DNA of 40,632 bases from Flavobacteriaceae bacterium (GTDB lineage: Bacteria; Bacteroidota; Bacteroidia; Flavobacteriales; Flavobacteriaceae), in assembly GCA_024644725.1 (NCBI GenBank), contig JAHEHE010000016.1, positions 1-40,632 on the forward strand. The letters are read 5' to 3'. The notes beneath the pieces are model-generated. The model was not told the origin of the DNA, ran no database searches, and worked only from the letters and a program-made list of their open reading frames with translations. The position numbers were made by a program, and so were the translations under genes. The first letter of the stretch is position 1. Every line of letters begins with the position of its first letter. Positions 1 through 8,910 of the stretch are shown piece after piece.

Positions 1-287
1 TCAATGGCCATCACATCCCGGATGTCTTCGACCACGCAGATGATGGATCCATCCCTTCGACTGTTGCTGCAGATCTCGCAAAGCTCCGTGTCAGAGATAT
101 TGTGACAATTCGAACAAAGCCTGATTTCGTTTCTGAACCCTTCAAGAGCCTGCGCCAGCTGGGTCGTCTGCTCTTTGGGTCGCTTGAGCAGATGAAGTAC
201 CAGCCTGAGAGCCGTTCGCTTGCCAATTCCAGGCAACTGAGCCATTTCGTTGACTGCGTTTTCCAAAAGCTTTGACGAAAAATCCAT
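1..287 (-). CDS. recR: Recombination mediator RecR, N-terminal part (cut by window edge)
   Basis: RecR acts with RecF and RecO to load RecA on gapped DNA in the cytoplasm. The reading frame gives 95 residues before the window ends. A helix-hairpin-helix (LPGIGKRTA, residues 18-26) is followed by a four-cysteine zinc finger (C58, C61, C70, C73). The beginning of the Toprim domain ([12 protein letters not shown]) comes next, and this order is diagnostic of RecR. The ATG at 287 starts the usual [12 protein letters not shown]-type N-terminus. A longer overlapping ORF on the same strand is in another frame and is spurious. A TAnnTTTG box lies only four bases upstream of the ATG, so the mRNA may be nearly leaderless. 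The gene is divergent from the symporter that follows. The C-terminal half lies outside the window. Confidence 0.95.
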   Translation of the reverse strand, partial: MDFSSKLLENAVNEMAQLPGIGKRTALRLVLHLLKRPKEQTTQLAQALEGFRNEIRLCSNCHNISDTELCEICSNSRRDGSIICVVEDIRDVMAI

Positions 288-291
288 AGTG

Positions 292-299
292 CAAATGTA
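292..299 (-). promoter_or_regulatory. Putative -7 promoter box of recR
   Basis: Read on the minus strand the bases are TACATTTG, an exact match to the Bacteroidota -7 consensus TAnnTTTG. It ends four bases before the recR ATG, so transcription would start at or next to the start codon. No clear TTTG -33 element is seen at the usual distance. Confidence 0.45.
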
Positions 300-358
300 A
301 TCTTTTTGATCATTTTTCGAGGTGCAGTCATGGGCAGAGAATTATAATCCCTTTACAC

Positions 359-366
359 TATCTTTG
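359..366 (+). promoter_or_regulatory. Putative -7 promoter box of the SSS symporter gene
   Basis: TATCTTTG matches TAnnTTTG exactly and lies 36 bases before the ATG at 403. An in-frame ATG at 322 would lie upstream of this promoter, which supports 403 as the true start. No good -33 TTTG was found. Confidence 0.4.
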
Positions 367-402
367 GTTCGAGAACTCGAAATACCCATTCTGTTCCTGA
401 TC

Positions 403-1878
403 ATGTCGCCAGCCCTACTTTTGACCGTCATCCTTCTCTATTTTCTGCTCCTTGCAGTCATTGCGTTTTTTACTTCGAAAGATGACAGTAACAGCGTTTT
501 TTTCAAGGCGGGAAGGAATTCCCCCTGGTATGTGGTAGCCTTCGGCATGATCGGGGCCTCACTTTCTGGAGTTACCTTTATTTCGGTGCCCGGATGGGTA
601 GAGTCGACCCAGTTCAGCTACATGCAGATCGTGGTGGGCTACTTCCTGGGATACCTCCTGATTTCCTGGATTCTCATTCCGCTGTATTACAAAATGAATG
701 TAACCTCGGTATATGAGTATCTCAAGCATCGATTTGGAGTGCAAAGCCACAAAACCGGGGCTTTCTTTTTTCTCGTGTCGCGACTCTTGATCGCTTCGTT
801 TCGTCTTTTTCTGGTTGCCTCGGTGGTGCATCATTTCATCCTCTCCGAATGGGGCGTGCCCTTCGAGGTCACAGTCGTGGCCTCGGTTTTGATTATCTGG
901 CTCTATACGTTCCGAAGCGGTATTAAGACGATCGTCTGGACAGATACGCTGCAAACCCTTTTTATGTTGTCTGCTGTTGTTGCCACAATTGTAATTCTTC
1001 TTGGCTATCTCGATCTTTCCCTGTTGGATCTTTTGACAAGTGAGGCCTATCAGGAGTACAGCAGAGTCATTTTCTATGAAGATATTAATGATCGTAAACA
1101 CTGGCTGAAGTCATTGATGGGCGGAATGATCATTGCACTTGCCATGACGGGTCTTGATCAGGACAACATGCAGAAGAATCTGACTTGCAAGAGCATCAAG
1201 GAAGCGCAGAAGAATGTCGTATCTCTCGGGTTGGTGCTGATCCCGGTTAATTTTGCCTTTCTTTTTCTCGGTGCGGTTCTATACCTCTATGCGGATCAGA
1301 TGGGCATAGGTGTTCCCGTTGTCGACGGGAGTCAGAAATCGGACCTTCTCTTTCCTGAGATTGCCCTGAACCAGGGCCTGGGGCCCTTTCTGGGAATTAC
1401 TTTTCTGTTGGGGCTGATCGCAGCTGCCTACTCCTCTGCCGACAGTGCGCTCACCTCCTTGACCACCTCTTTCAGCATCGATTTTTTGAACATCCGATCC
1501 CGGGAAGAAAAGCAGAGAAAGATTCTCAGAAAACGTGTTCACATCGGGTTCTCCCTCCTTCTTGTCCTGGTCATTATCGCTTACAAATATGTGATTCACG
1601 AGAATGTGATTCACAGTCTTTTGCAAGTCTCTACCTATACCTATGGACCTCTGGTGGGTCTCTTCTCTTTCGGCCTTCTTACCCGACACGAAATCAAGGA
1701 CCGCTGGGTATGGAGCGTGGCTGTCCTTTCCATAGTGGCTACCTACCTGTTGAATCATTTCTCTGTGGATATGCTGAACGGATATCAGTTTGGTTACGAA
1801 ATCCTGTTGCTCAACGGGGCCTTCACCTATGCCGGGCTTTACCTCATTCGAAAAAGAGATGGGAATGATCGAAAATAG
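403..1878 (+). CDS. Sodium:solute symporter (SSS/SLC5 family)
   Basis: A 491-residue inner-membrane protein that probably couples sodium entry to uptake of a small organic solute; the substrate cannot be read from the sequence. It begins with a transmembrane helix ([19 protein letters not shown]) and carries the family signature [15 protein letters not shown] near residue 55. It also has the [12 protein letters not shown] stretch, which in SLC5 proteins corresponds to the helix forming part of the Na2 site. About a dozen hydrophobic helices follow each other. The start at 403 is preferred over the in-frame ATG at 322. The protein then opens directly with helix 1, as in relatives, and a promoter-like box lies between the two ATGs. 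pdxH follows after 15 bases, so the two are probably cotranscribed. Confidence 0.88.
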   Translation: MSPALLLTVILLYFLLLAVIAFFTSKDDSNSVFFKAGRNSPWYVVAFGMIGASLSGVTFISVPGWVESTQFSYMQIVVGYFLGYLLISWILIPLYYKMNVTSVYEYLKHRFGVQSHKTGAFFFLVSRLLIASFRLFLVASVVHHFILSEWGVPFEVTVVASVLIIWLYTFRSGIKTIVWTDTLQTLFMLSAVVATIVILLGYLDLSLLDLLTSEAYQEYSRVIFYEDINDRKHWLKSLMGGMIIALAMTGLDQDNMQKNLTCKSIKEAQKNVVSLGLVLIPVNFAFLFLGAVLYLYADQMGIGVPVVDGSQKSDLLFPEIALNQGLGPFLGITFLLGLIAAAYSSADSALTSLTTSFSIDFLNIRSREEKQRKILRKRVHIGFSLLLVLVIIAYKYVIHENVIHSLLQVSTYTYGPLVGLFSFGLLTRHEIKDRWVWSVAVLSIVATYLLNHFSVDMLNGYQFGYEILLLNGAFTYAGLYLIRKRDGNDRK

Positions 1879-1893
1879 CCTTATTTTTGTCAT

Positions 1894-2541
1894 GTGGAAA
1901 AAGACCTGAGCCATTACCGAAAAAGTTACGAGCGAAATCCGCTGCTACGAGAGAATCTGCCTGAAAATCCCATGGAGCTTTTTCAGACCTGGTTTCACGA
2001 AGCGGATGACACAGAAGGAATTGAAGAGGCCAATGTGATGAGCCTCTCCACATTGGGTCTCGATGGATTTCCAAAAACGAGAATCGTGCTTTTGAAGCGT
2101 TTCACCTGGGAAGGGTTTGTATTCTTCTCGAATTACAAAAGTGAAAAAGGCAGGGCCATGGAAAAGAATCCCAGGGTTAGCCTGAATTTCTTCTGGCACA
2201 GCCTCGAACGGCAGATCGTGATCAAGGGAAAAGTCGAAAAACTGGCCGAAAATCTTTCTGATGGCTACTTTGAAACGCGTCCCGACGGAAGCAAATTGGG
2301 AGCATGGGCCTCTGATCAGAGTGAGGAGATCGAATCCCGTGAAGCCCTGGATCAAAAGCTTTCCGACATGGAAAAACGATTTGAAGGCAAGGAAATCACC
2401 CGTCCTCCTTATTGGGGTGGTTATTTGGTGAGGCCCGAATCCATTGAGTTTTGGCAAGGGCGACCCAACCGCATGCACGACAGGATCCGCTATGATCTGC
2501 AGGAGGACTACGATTGGAAGATGAGTCGTTTACAGCCCTGA
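1894..2541 (+). CDS. pdxH: Pyridoxamine 5'-phosphate oxidase
   Basis: FMN-dependent enzyme that oxidises pyridoxine or pyridoxamine 5'-phosphate to pyridoxal 5'-phosphate, the last step of PLP synthesis and salvage. The 215 residues match the family's usual length. Visible landmarks are the N-terminal YRKSYERNPLL stretch, PMELFQTWFHEA, the FMN-binding KTRIVLLK, FFSNYKSEKG, NFFWHSLERQI, and the C-terminal EFWQGRPNRMHDR plus WKMSRLQP signature. The start is a GTG. The overlapping ATG two bases upstream is in another frame and stops after five codons, and no in-frame ATG occurs before residue 27, too late to keep the conserved N-terminus. It lies 15 bases behind the symporter. Confidence 0.95.
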   Translation: MEKDLSHYRKSYERNPLLRENLPENPMELFQTWFHEADDTEGIEEANVMSLSTLGLDGFPKTRIVLLKRFTWEGFVFFSNYKSEKGRAMEKNPRVSLNFFWHSLERQIVIKGKVEKLAENLSDGYFETRPDGSKLGAWASDQSEEIESREALDQKLSDMEKRFEGKEITRPPYWGGYLVRPESIEFWQGRPNRMHDRIRYDLQEDYDWKMSRLQP

Positions 2542-2597
2542 GATCGACTTCAAGCCGCATAACATTTATTTTTACACTGGCGTTTCTCCTATTTTTT

Positions 2598-2605
2598 TAT
2601 ATTTG
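2598..2605 (+). promoter_or_regulatory. Putative -7 promoter box of sixA
   Basis: TATATTTG matches TAnnTTTG exactly. It ends five bases before the ATG at 2611, so the sixA transcript would be leaderless or nearly so. The upstream bases are T-rich, with no convincing TTTG at the -33 position. Confidence 0.45.
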
Positions 2606-2610
2606 AGAGC

Positions 2611-3099
2611 ATGAAAACCTTGTACATCGTCCGTCACGCCAAATCGTCGTGGGCATATGATGGGATCAAAGACATCGATCGACCCTTGAAAAAAAGAGGG
2701 ATCAATGATGCTTATCTCGTTTCAACGGTACTCGAAAAAAAGATCGAGACGCCTGCCGTTTTCTTGTCTTCCTGCGCCAACCGGGCACTTCATACGGCGA
2801 TGATCTTCAGCTATACGTTCAATTATCCCCTTGCCAATCTTAAAATCAGCAAGTCGCTTTACAGCTTCAGTGATGGTTATCTCATTAAAACGGTTAAGGC
2901 GCTTGACAATGGTTTCGATTCTGCCATCGTCTTCAGTCATGATCACGGCATAAGTGATTTTGTGAACAAGTTCGGGGACAAACCCATAGATCACGTACCC
3001 ACTTGTGGAGTCGTGGCCATTGAATTCCGAACCAAACACTGGAAGAACATCAAGGACGGCAAAACTCTATTTACCGAGTTTCCGAGATATCATAAATAG
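2611..3099 (+). CDS. sixA: SixA-like phosphohistidine phosphatase (histidine phosphatase family)
   Basis: A 162-residue cytoplasmic protein of histidine phosphatase clan branch 1. The N-terminal LYIVRHAKS carries the catalytic RH pair (R8-H9). The family's second arginine is in SSCANRALHTA near residue 58, and the second histidine is in FSHDHGISDF near residue 111. It opens with a beta strand directly at the catalytic motif, as SixA does. E. coli SixA dephosphorylates phosphohistidine in the nitrogen phosphotransferase protein; the partner here is unknown. The last 29 bases overlap the convergent L,D-transpeptidase gene. A -7 box sits immediately upstream. Confidence 0.85.
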   Translation: MKTLYIVRHAKSSWAYDGIKDIDRPLKKRGINDAYLVSTVLEKKIETPAVFLSSCANRALHTAMIFSYTFNYPLANLKISKSLYSFSDGYLIKTVKALDNGFDSAIVFSHDHGISDFVNKFGDKPIDHVPTCGVVAIEFRTKHWKNIKDGKTLFTEFPRYHK

Positions 3100-4705
3100 G
3101 CTTCTCAAGTTCGCTAGCTACCGCGTCATCCCTTTTGTACACATCCTTAAAAAAGTAAAGGTTGTTCTCCTTGTCGGCCACAGCCGTGAGATAGACCAGG
3201 TAAATGTTGATCGGTTCGGGAAGGTCGATCTTGGTTGTTTCACCCGACTTGAGAATCTCATTGATCTTTTCCATGTTCCAAACCTCAGGATCATCCATCA
3301 GACTCATGAGAAGGCCCCATTTATCCTCAGTTCGGATACAGCCGTGACTGAAGGCTCGGTCCTGTCTTTCGAACAGACTCCTGGAGGGTGTGTCGTGCAA
3401 ATACACCGAATACTTGTTCGGGAATATAAATTTCACTTCCCCCAAGGCGTTCCAGGGTCCGGCTTTCTGACGAATGATAAAAGGAAAGTTACCCCGGGAG
3501 TACTGGCTCCAGTCTATGGTTGAGGGATCCAGCATTTTTCCGCTTCGATCCATGACCTCCATGTGCTTAGCAGACAGGTAGCCAGGATCTTTCTTCAGTT
3601 TTGGCAGGGTTTCATTGGTAGCAATTGAGTAAGGCAAGGTCCATGTCGGATTCATGACGATATACTCCATCTCTCCTTTGAAGACCGGGGACTCATGATG
3701 GTATTTTCCGACGATCACACGTGAATTGAAAACCTCCTCCCGATCGGTGAATCGACGAACATGAAAGCCTGCAATGTTCACGATTAGAAAATCCTCATCC
3801 GGGTGATGAAAAATCCAACGCAGCCTCTCCAAATTTAATTTGATCTGTTCGATGCGCTTTTCAATCGGAACCTGCATTTGCTCAATGGTACCTTTACCTA
3901 TGGCTCCATCCGCCGCAAGGCCGTGGCGGGTCTGAAACTTCTTGACCGCATTTTCCAGTTCCTGGTCGAAGACGCTTTCCTGATCTCTACCCATTGATTT
4001 CAAATCTCCAGTGGCCGTCAGGAATTCCCGGATTTCCAGAATTCGCGGATCATCCATATCCTTTTTCAGGGTCTCGCCACTGCTTACCCGCGGCCAGCCC
4101 CCTTCTTCCGCCTGACCCCTGAGATTTTTCAAATGAACCTTCATGAGCGCGTACATATAATGAGCGGGTTTCATGGTCTGCAGAGCCGGTTTCACCTGTT
4201 TGTTGTGCAGGGTTACCGTCAGCAGTGAGTCCACATTTTCCGGCCTTGCATTTTTCTCAACATCCCATTTGGCACGTAATTTCGATTGCTCGAGTTTTCC
4301 CTCAAGCAAATGCGAAGCATAAAGGATAATGGCATCTGTCATCAACAGATCCAGATCGGCTTTTTCCTCATTAGAGAGAGAAGATGACTTTTTCTTAGCC
4401 AGGAGGTTTTGTATTGACTGATAATGATAATCTTCAGGATCGAGGCCTTCGTCATAGGCCGATTCGATGCTTTCCAAAAGGTCTTTAATATTTTTTTTGT
4501 CGGTCCAGGCCAACTCATAATTTCTGTTGGTGTAAAACTGCGGAACCTCAATTTGGGAAAACAGCACCAGGCCGTTCACTGTGACATCCTTGTTCGGATC
4601 CCCATGAATACGGGATTCCAAATTCTCTTGAACAGAAGGTTCCTGCGAAAAAACAGGAACACTAAGGAAAACAAACAAAAGCAGGGTCGTGTAAAGTCGG
4701 GTCAT
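3071..4705 (-). CDS. Exported L,D-transpeptidase (YcbB/LdtD-like)
   Basis: A cysteine transpeptidase predicted to form 3-3 crosslinks in peptidoglycan, acting in the periplasm. With the start at 4705 (second in-frame ATG) the 544 residues open with a clean signal peptide, MTRLYTTLLLFVFLSVPVFSQ. A longer start at 4756 would put 17 residues before it. A long N-terminal scaffold leads to a peptidoglycan-binding-like helix bundle near residues 245-280 (FDQELENAVKKFQTRHGL). The YkuD catalytic domain follows, with the HDTPSRSLF region and the motif SHGCIR; the catalytic cysteine is C456. The three-part layout is that of the large LdtD-type enzymes, not of small YkuD proteins. The gene end overlaps sixA by 29 bases, tail to tail. 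Confidence 0.9.
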   Translation of the reverse strand: MTRLYTTLLLFVFLSVPVFSQEPSVQENLESRIHGDPNKDVTVNGLVLFSQIEVPQFYTNRNYELAWTDKKNIKDLLESIESAYDEGLDPEDYHYQSIQNLLAKKKSSSLSNEEKADLDLLMTDAIILYASHLLEGKLEQSKLRAKWDVEKNARPENVDSLLTVTLHNKQVKPALQTMKPAHYMYALMKVHLKNLRGQAEEGGWPRVSSGETLKKDMDDPRILEIREFLTATGDLKSMGRDQESVFDQELENAVKKFQTRHGLAADGAIGKGTIEQMQVPIEKRIEQIKLNLERLRWIFHHPDEDFLIVNIAGFHVRRFTDREEVFNSRVIVGKYHHESPVFKGEMEYIVMNPTWTLPYSIATNETLPKLKKDPGYLSAKHMEVMDRSGKMLDPSTIDWSQYSRGNFPFIIRQKAGPWNALGEVKFIFPNKYSVYLHDTPSRSLFERQDRAFSHGCIRTEDKWGLLMSLMDDPEVWNMEKINEILKSGETTKIDLPEPINIYLVYLTAVADKENNLYFFKDVYKRDDAVASELEKPIYDISETR

Positions 4706-4773
4706 TTGATTTGGTATTTTAAAGCTAAAATACGTATTTCTAAACATTCTTTTCATGAAGGCGGCTGACCGAA

Positions 4774-4805
4774 TTTGAGGGTACGTTCAAAAAATTCTAT
4801 ATTGC
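4774..4805 (+). promoter_or_regulatory. Putative promoter of the DUF4212-symporter operon
   Basis: TTTG at 4774-4777 and TATATTGC at 4798-4805 are separated by 20 bases. This is close to the Bacteroidota layout TTTG, 17-23 bases, TAnnTTTG. The operon's first ATG follows at 4829. Confidence 0.5.
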
Positions 4806-4828
4806 CGTTAAATTCATTTTCTGCTGAC

Positions 4829-5083
4829 ATGCCCGAAAAAAATCTGAAACGATATTGGAGGACCAATTTGAGCTATCTGGCCATACTCTTGTCGGCCTGG
4901 TTTCTCGTTTCCTTTCTCTGCGGAATCGTATGGGTGGAGGAGCTCAACACCATAAGGCTGGGTGGTTTCAAACTCGGTTTCTGGTTTGCCCAGCAGGGTT
5001 CAATCTATGCCTTTGTCATCATAATTCTGATTTACATCAGGCTCATGAACCGACTGGATCGAAAATACAACGTAAACGAATAG
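4829..5083 (+). CDS. DUF4212 small subunit of a sodium:solute symporter
   Basis: An 84-residue membrane protein with two hydrophobic helices (SYLAILLSAWFLVSFLCGIV and FWFAQQGSIYAFVIIILIYI) and a basic tail RLMNRLDRKYNVNE. This matches the small-subunit family DUF4212, which is nearly always encoded directly before an ActP-like symporter. The FGFKLGFWFAQQGS-type segment between the helices is characteristic (here GGFKLGFWFAQQGS). The ATG at 4829 (MPEKNLKRYWRTN) is chosen because the family begins with a short charged stretch. An ATG at 4775 overlaps the predicted promoter. Only two bases separate its stop from the symporter start, so translation is likely coupled. Confidence 0.88.
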   Translation: MPEKNLKRYWRTNLSYLAILLSAWFLVSFLCGIVWVEELNTIRLGGFKLGFWFAQQGSIYAFVIIILIYIRLMNRLDRKYNVNE

Positions 5084-5085
5084 CC

Positions 5086-6774
5086 ATGGACCTGCAGATG
5101 TGGACATGGCTGTTGATCGCCATAACTTTTTCGGTTTACATTGGAATCGCCATTTGGTCCCGTGCCGGCTCGACCCAAGACTTTTATGTGGCTGGTGGAG
5201 GCGTTTCACCGATAGCCAACGGTCTTGCCACTGCAGCAGACTGGATGTCGGCAGCCAGCTTTATTTCCATGGCGGGCCTGATATCCTTCAGTGGATATGA
5301 CGCCTCCGTCTATCTGATGGGATGGACAGGGGGCTATGTTCTGCTGGCCCTGCTCCTGGCTCCGTACCTGAGGAAATTTGGCAAGTTTACGGTACCCGAT
5401 TTTATAGGGGATCGCTATTATTCCAACATCGCCCGCAGTGTCGCTGTGTTTTGTGCCCTGATCGTATCATTCACTTATGTAGCCGGGCAAATGCGAGGGG
5501 TCGGTCTGGTGTTCTCCCGATTCCTGGAGGTAGACATAACGAGTGGGGTCTTGATCGGAATGATCATCGTACTTTTTTATGCCGTTCTCGGCGGGATGAA
5601 AGGAATCACTTATACCCAGGTCGCACAGTACTGCGTGCTGATCTTTGCATTCATGGTTCCGGCGATATTCATTTCCATCCAGATGACGGGCAACCCTATT
5701 CCTCAGCTGGGTTTCGGGAGCGCGGGATCTGATGGGGTCTATCTGCTCGACAAATTGGATGGGCTGCACCACGAATTGGGTTTCGATGCCTATACGTCAG
5801 GCAGCAAGAGTCGACTGGATGTTTTTTTCATCACCGCTGCACTCATGGTGGGAACTGCGGGCTTACCACATGTCATTGTTCGCTTCTTTACCGTAAAAAA
5901 GGTGAGTGACGCGCGGAAATCAGCAGGCTGGGCTCTTTTTTTCATATCGATACTCTACACGACAGCACCAGCGATAGCTGTCTTCGCCAGGACAAACCTG
6001 ATTCAAACCGTAAGCAACAAGGCCTATTCAGAGCTTCCTGGATGGGTAGCAAACTGGGAAGCCACCGGTCTTCTCAAGTTTCAGGACAAAAATAGTGACA
6101 ACATAGTTCAATACCTGGCTGACCCTGTGCTCAATGAGCTCACGGTAGACAAGGACATCATGGTCCTGGCGAACCCTGAAATTGCCGAGCTTCCCAACTG
6201 GGTGATTGCTCTCGTGGCTGCCGGTGGTCTTGCCGCGGCCCTTTCCACGGCAGCGGGCTTGCTGCTCGTGATTTCTGCCTCCGTGTCACACGACCTGATC
6301 AAGAAAATGATCTATCCGAAGATCTCGGAGAAGGGAGAGCTGATCACAGCGAGAATCTCAGCTATCGCAGCAGTCTCAGTAGCCGGGTATTTCGGCATAA
6401 ACCCGCCGGATTTTGTTGCGGCTACCGTAGCCCTGGCCTTTGGATTGGCTGCAGCTTCTTTTTTTCCGGCGATCATCCTGGGCATATTTGTTAAGCGCAT
6501 GAACAAGGAAGGCGCCGTGGCCGGCATGGTAATCGGCATGCTGCTCATGCTTTACTACATGATGCGTTTCAAGTTCGACTGGTTCGGGGGCGGCTCGAAA
6601 GAGGACTGGTGGTTCGGAATATCACCCGAAGGATTCGGAACGGTTGCAATGATAGTGAACTTCGGAGTATCGCTTCTCATAGCTTTTGTGAGTCCGAAAC
6701 CCCCGGAAGAGATCCAGGAGATGGTCGAGAACATACGAATTCCCTCGGGAGCCGGTGAGGCTTACACGCACTAA
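5086..6774 (+). CDS. Cation:acetate-type symporter (ActP-like, SSS family, partner of DUF4212)
   Basis: A 562-residue inner-membrane sodium:solute symporter with about 13 helices. It starts MDLQMWTWLLIAITFSVYIGI and has the ActP-type features STQDFYVAGGGVSPIANGLA, AADWMSAASFISMAG and the helix GLAAALSTAAGLLLVISASV with the expected Na-site serines and threonines. It belongs to the subgroup that pairs with DUF4212. Acetate or another short carboxylate is the likely substrate because acs follows 146 bases downstream. The ATG at 5086 is chosen because an upstream extension in the same frame would overlap the DUF4212 gene and translate to unrelated sequence. In situ evidence for the substrate is contextual only. 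Confidence 0.9.
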   Translation: MDLQMWTWLLIAITFSVYIGIAIWSRAGSTQDFYVAGGGVSPIANGLATAADWMSAASFISMAGLISFSGYDASVYLMGWTGGYVLLALLLAPYLRKFGKFTVPDFIGDRYYSNIARSVAVFCALIVSFTYVAGQMRGVGLVFSRFLEVDITSGVLIGMIIVLFYAVLGGMKGITYTQVAQYCVLIFAFMVPAIFISIQMTGNPIPQLGFGSAGSDGVYLLDKLDGLHHELGFDAYTSGSKSRLDVFFITAALMVGTAGLPHVIVRFFTVKKVSDARKSAGWALFFISILYTTAPAIAVFARTNLIQTVSNKAYSELPGWVANWEATGLLKFQDKNSDNIVQYLADPVLNELTVDKDIMVLANPEIAELPNWVIALVAAGGLAAALSTAAGLLLVISASVSHDLIKKMIYPKISEKGELITARISAIAAVSVAGYFGINPPDFVAATVALAFGLAAASFFPAIILGIFVKRMNKEGAVAGMVIGMLLMLYYMMRFKFDWFGGGSKEDWWFGISPEGFGTVAMIVNFGVSLLIAFVSPKPPEEIQEMVENIRIPSGAGEAYTH

Positions 6775-6842
6775 GTCAATACATATTGAAGCCCGGTAGC
6801 CGTCGTTCGTCGATTTTTTTTTACGCGCAGATGTTTTACTTT

Positions 6843-6850
6843 TATATTGC
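6843..6850 (+). promoter_or_regulatory. Possible internal promoter before acs
   Basis: TATATTGC resembles TAnnTTTG and repeats the same octamer found in the promoter at 4798-4805. A T-run occupies the -33 position. It lies 70 bases before the acs ATG and would allow acs expression separate from the transporter. Confidence 0.3.
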
Positions 6851-6920
6851 CTGACAGTCCAGCAAGATCCTCCTGGCAAGGTTCCAAAGAAAAGACTTCA
6901 AGAACATTAAAAAAAGAACT

Positions 6921-8828
6921 ATGAGCGCCTTACAGATCAATTCCTTTAAAGAATACAAAGAGAAATATGAAAAAAGCGTTACCGATCCGGAAAGCTTCTG
7001 GTCGGATATAGCGGATCATTTCCACTGGAAAAAGAAATGGGATAGCGTTCTTGAATGGGACTTTTCCAAACCGGAGATAAAATGGTTTCAGGGAGCAAAA
7101 CTCAACATCACCGAAAACTGCCTGGATCGCCACCTCGATACGATTGGCAATAAAACAGCGATCATATGGGAGCCCAATGATCCGGATGAGGAGTCGAGGC
7201 ACATCACCTACCGGCAGCTGTTCGTCAAGGTGTCCCGTTTTGCCAATGTGCTCAAAAACAACGGTATTGAAAAAGGAGATCGTGTCTGCCTGTACATGCC
7301 CATGATTCCTGAATTGGCCATAGCCATGTTGGCCTGTGCACGCATCGGTGCAGTCCATTCCATTGTCTTTGCAGGCTTCTCTTCATCTGCCCTGGCTAGT
7401 CGGATCAACGATTCTCAGTGCAAAATGCTCATCACGGCAAACGAAGTGTATCGCGGTACCAAACCCATCAATTTAAAAGCGGTATGCGACCAGGCTCTGG
7501 AGCAAACCCCCTCTGTTGAAAAAGTGATCGTTTACAGGCGGACGGTGGAGCCAACAGATATGACTGAAGGAAGAGACGCATTCTGGTTTGACGAACTTCA
7601 AAAAGTGGAAAAGGACTGTCCGGCGGAAGAGATGGATGCCGAAGACATGCTCTTTATTCTTTACACATCCGGCTCCACGGGTAAGCCCAAAGGCATGGTG
7701 CACAGCACTGCCGGCTACATGGTAGGTGCTACTTATTCCTTTGAAAACGTGTTTCAGTGCAAACAAGATGATATTTACTGGTGCACCGCAGATATCGGCT
7801 GGATCACAGGGCATTCCTACATCATTTACGGCCCGCTGTGTGCAGGGGCCACAACTGTCATGTTCGAAGGAGTCCCCTCCTATCCCGACTACGGGAGATT
7901 CTGGGAAATCGTAGCCAAACTCAAAGTCACCCATTTTTACACGGCTCCGACAGCGATAAGAGCCCTGGCCAAGCATCCCCTCAGCCTGGTGGATCAGCAC
8001 GATTTGAGCAGCCTCAAAGTGCTGGGAACCGTTGGAGAACCGATTAACGAGGAAGCCTGGCACTGGTACAATGACAACATCGGAAAAACAAAATGTCCTA
8101 TCGTGGACACCTGGTGGCAAACCGAGACAGGAGCCATGATGATCTCCCCCATTGCGGGGATCACTCCTACCCGTCCGACGTTCGCCACTCTGCCTTTGCC
8201 CGGGGTTCAGCCTGTGCTGATGGATGAACACGGAAACGAAATCCCACAAGCATTGGAGCCCGCCGAGGGACGGCTTGTGATGAAAGCTCCCTGGCCATCG
8301 ATCGCACGTACGATCTATGGAGATCATCAGCGATACAAAGACACTTATTTTTCGACCTACCCCGGCAATTATTTCACGGGAGATGGTGCCTATCGGGACG
8401 CATCAGGGAATTATCGGATCACGGGCCGAGTCGATGACGTAGTCATTGTATCCGGTCATAATTTAGGTACGGCACCAATCGAAAATGCGATCGACGAACA
8501 TGCGGAAATCGTGGAATGTGCAGTCGTGGGTTTCCCTCATGACATCAAAGGAAATGCGCTCTACGCTTTTGTGACAAAATACGACGAATCCAAAAAATCG
8601 GACGATGATCTGCGAAAAGAGATCAACAACCTGATTGCCTCTACCGTGGGGGCGATAGCGAAACTGGATAAGATTCAGTTTGTGAGCGGGCTGCCCAAAA
8701 CCAGATCAGGAAAGATCATGCGTCGAATCCTCAGGAAGATCGCCTCCCAGGATGCAGAAAATCTCGGAGATATTTCGACCCTGCTGAACCCGGACATCGT
8801 CGAAGAAATTAAAAGTGGAGCTTTATAG
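6921..8828 (+). CDS. acs: Acetyl-CoA synthetase
   Basis: AMP-forming acetate:CoA ligase: acetate, ATP and CoA give acetyl-CoA through acetyl-adenylate, in the cytoplasm. The 635 residues match the family length. The P-loop-like signature YTSGSTGKPKG is at residues 248-258. The acetate-pocket region WCTADIGWITGHSYIIYGPL and the DTWWQTETG motif are present, as is the hinge region FTGDGAYRDASGNYRITGRVDD. The C-terminal KTRSGKIMRR carries K598, the residue acetylated in regulated homologues. Placed behind a DUF4212/ActP-like pair, it completes an acetate uptake and activation module. An Rrf2 gene follows in the same direction but probably belongs to the next unit. Confidence 0.96.
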   Translation: MSALQINSFKEYKEKYEKSVTDPESFWSDIADHFHWKKKWDSVLEWDFSKPEIKWFQGAKLNITENCLDRHLDTIGNKTAIIWEPNDPDEESRHITYRQLFVKVSRFANVLKNNGIEKGDRVCLYMPMIPELAIAMLACARIGAVHSIVFAGFSSSALASRINDSQCKMLITANEVYRGTKPINLKAVCDQALEQTPSVEKVIVYRRTVEPTDMTEGRDAFWFDELQKVEKDCPAEEMDAEDMLFILYTSGSTGKPKGMVHSTAGYMVGATYSFENVFQCKQDDIYWCTADIGWITGHSYIIYGPLCAGATTVMFEGVPSYPDYGRFWEIVAKLKVTHFYTAPTAIRALAKHPLSLVDQHDLSSLKVLGTVGEPINEEAWHWYNDNIGKTKCPIVDTWWQTETGAMMISPIAGITPTRPTFATLPLPGVQPVLMDEHGNEIPQALEPAEGRLVMKAPWPSIARTIYGDHQRYKDTYFSTYPGNYFTGDGAYRDASGNYRITGRVDDVVIVSGHNLGTAPIENAIDEHAEIVECAVVGFPHDIKGNALYAFVTKYDESKKSDDDLRKEINNLIASTVGAIAKLDKIQFVSGLPKTRSGKIMRRILRKIASQDAENLGDISTLLNPDIVEEIKSGAL

Positions 8829-8910
8829 ACAGAAACTTTTGTCTTTGATCAAAAAGAATTAACTTGAAGTTGTCTTGCTGTCCATCGGGAAGGCATTGAA
8901 GTCTCGATTT

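Noticed and set aside
11-331. 106-residue reading frame over the recR start
   Set aside because: It is a frame-shifted shadow. The neighbouring frame gives clear RecR with helix-hairpin-helix and zinc finger.
4855-5085. N-terminal extension of the ActP-like symporter
   Set aside because: It overlaps the DUF4212 gene in another frame and shows no family similarity; the ATG at 5086 fits.
7473-8327. 284-residue antisense reading frame inside acs
   Set aside because: A long shadow ORF opposite a clearly conserved enzyme. Its protein shows no domain and no signal or start evidence.
8825-8847. AGACA...TGTCT stem as acs terminator or Rrf2 operator
   Set aside because: The stem is only five base pairs and no long T-run follows. 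It could occur by chance.
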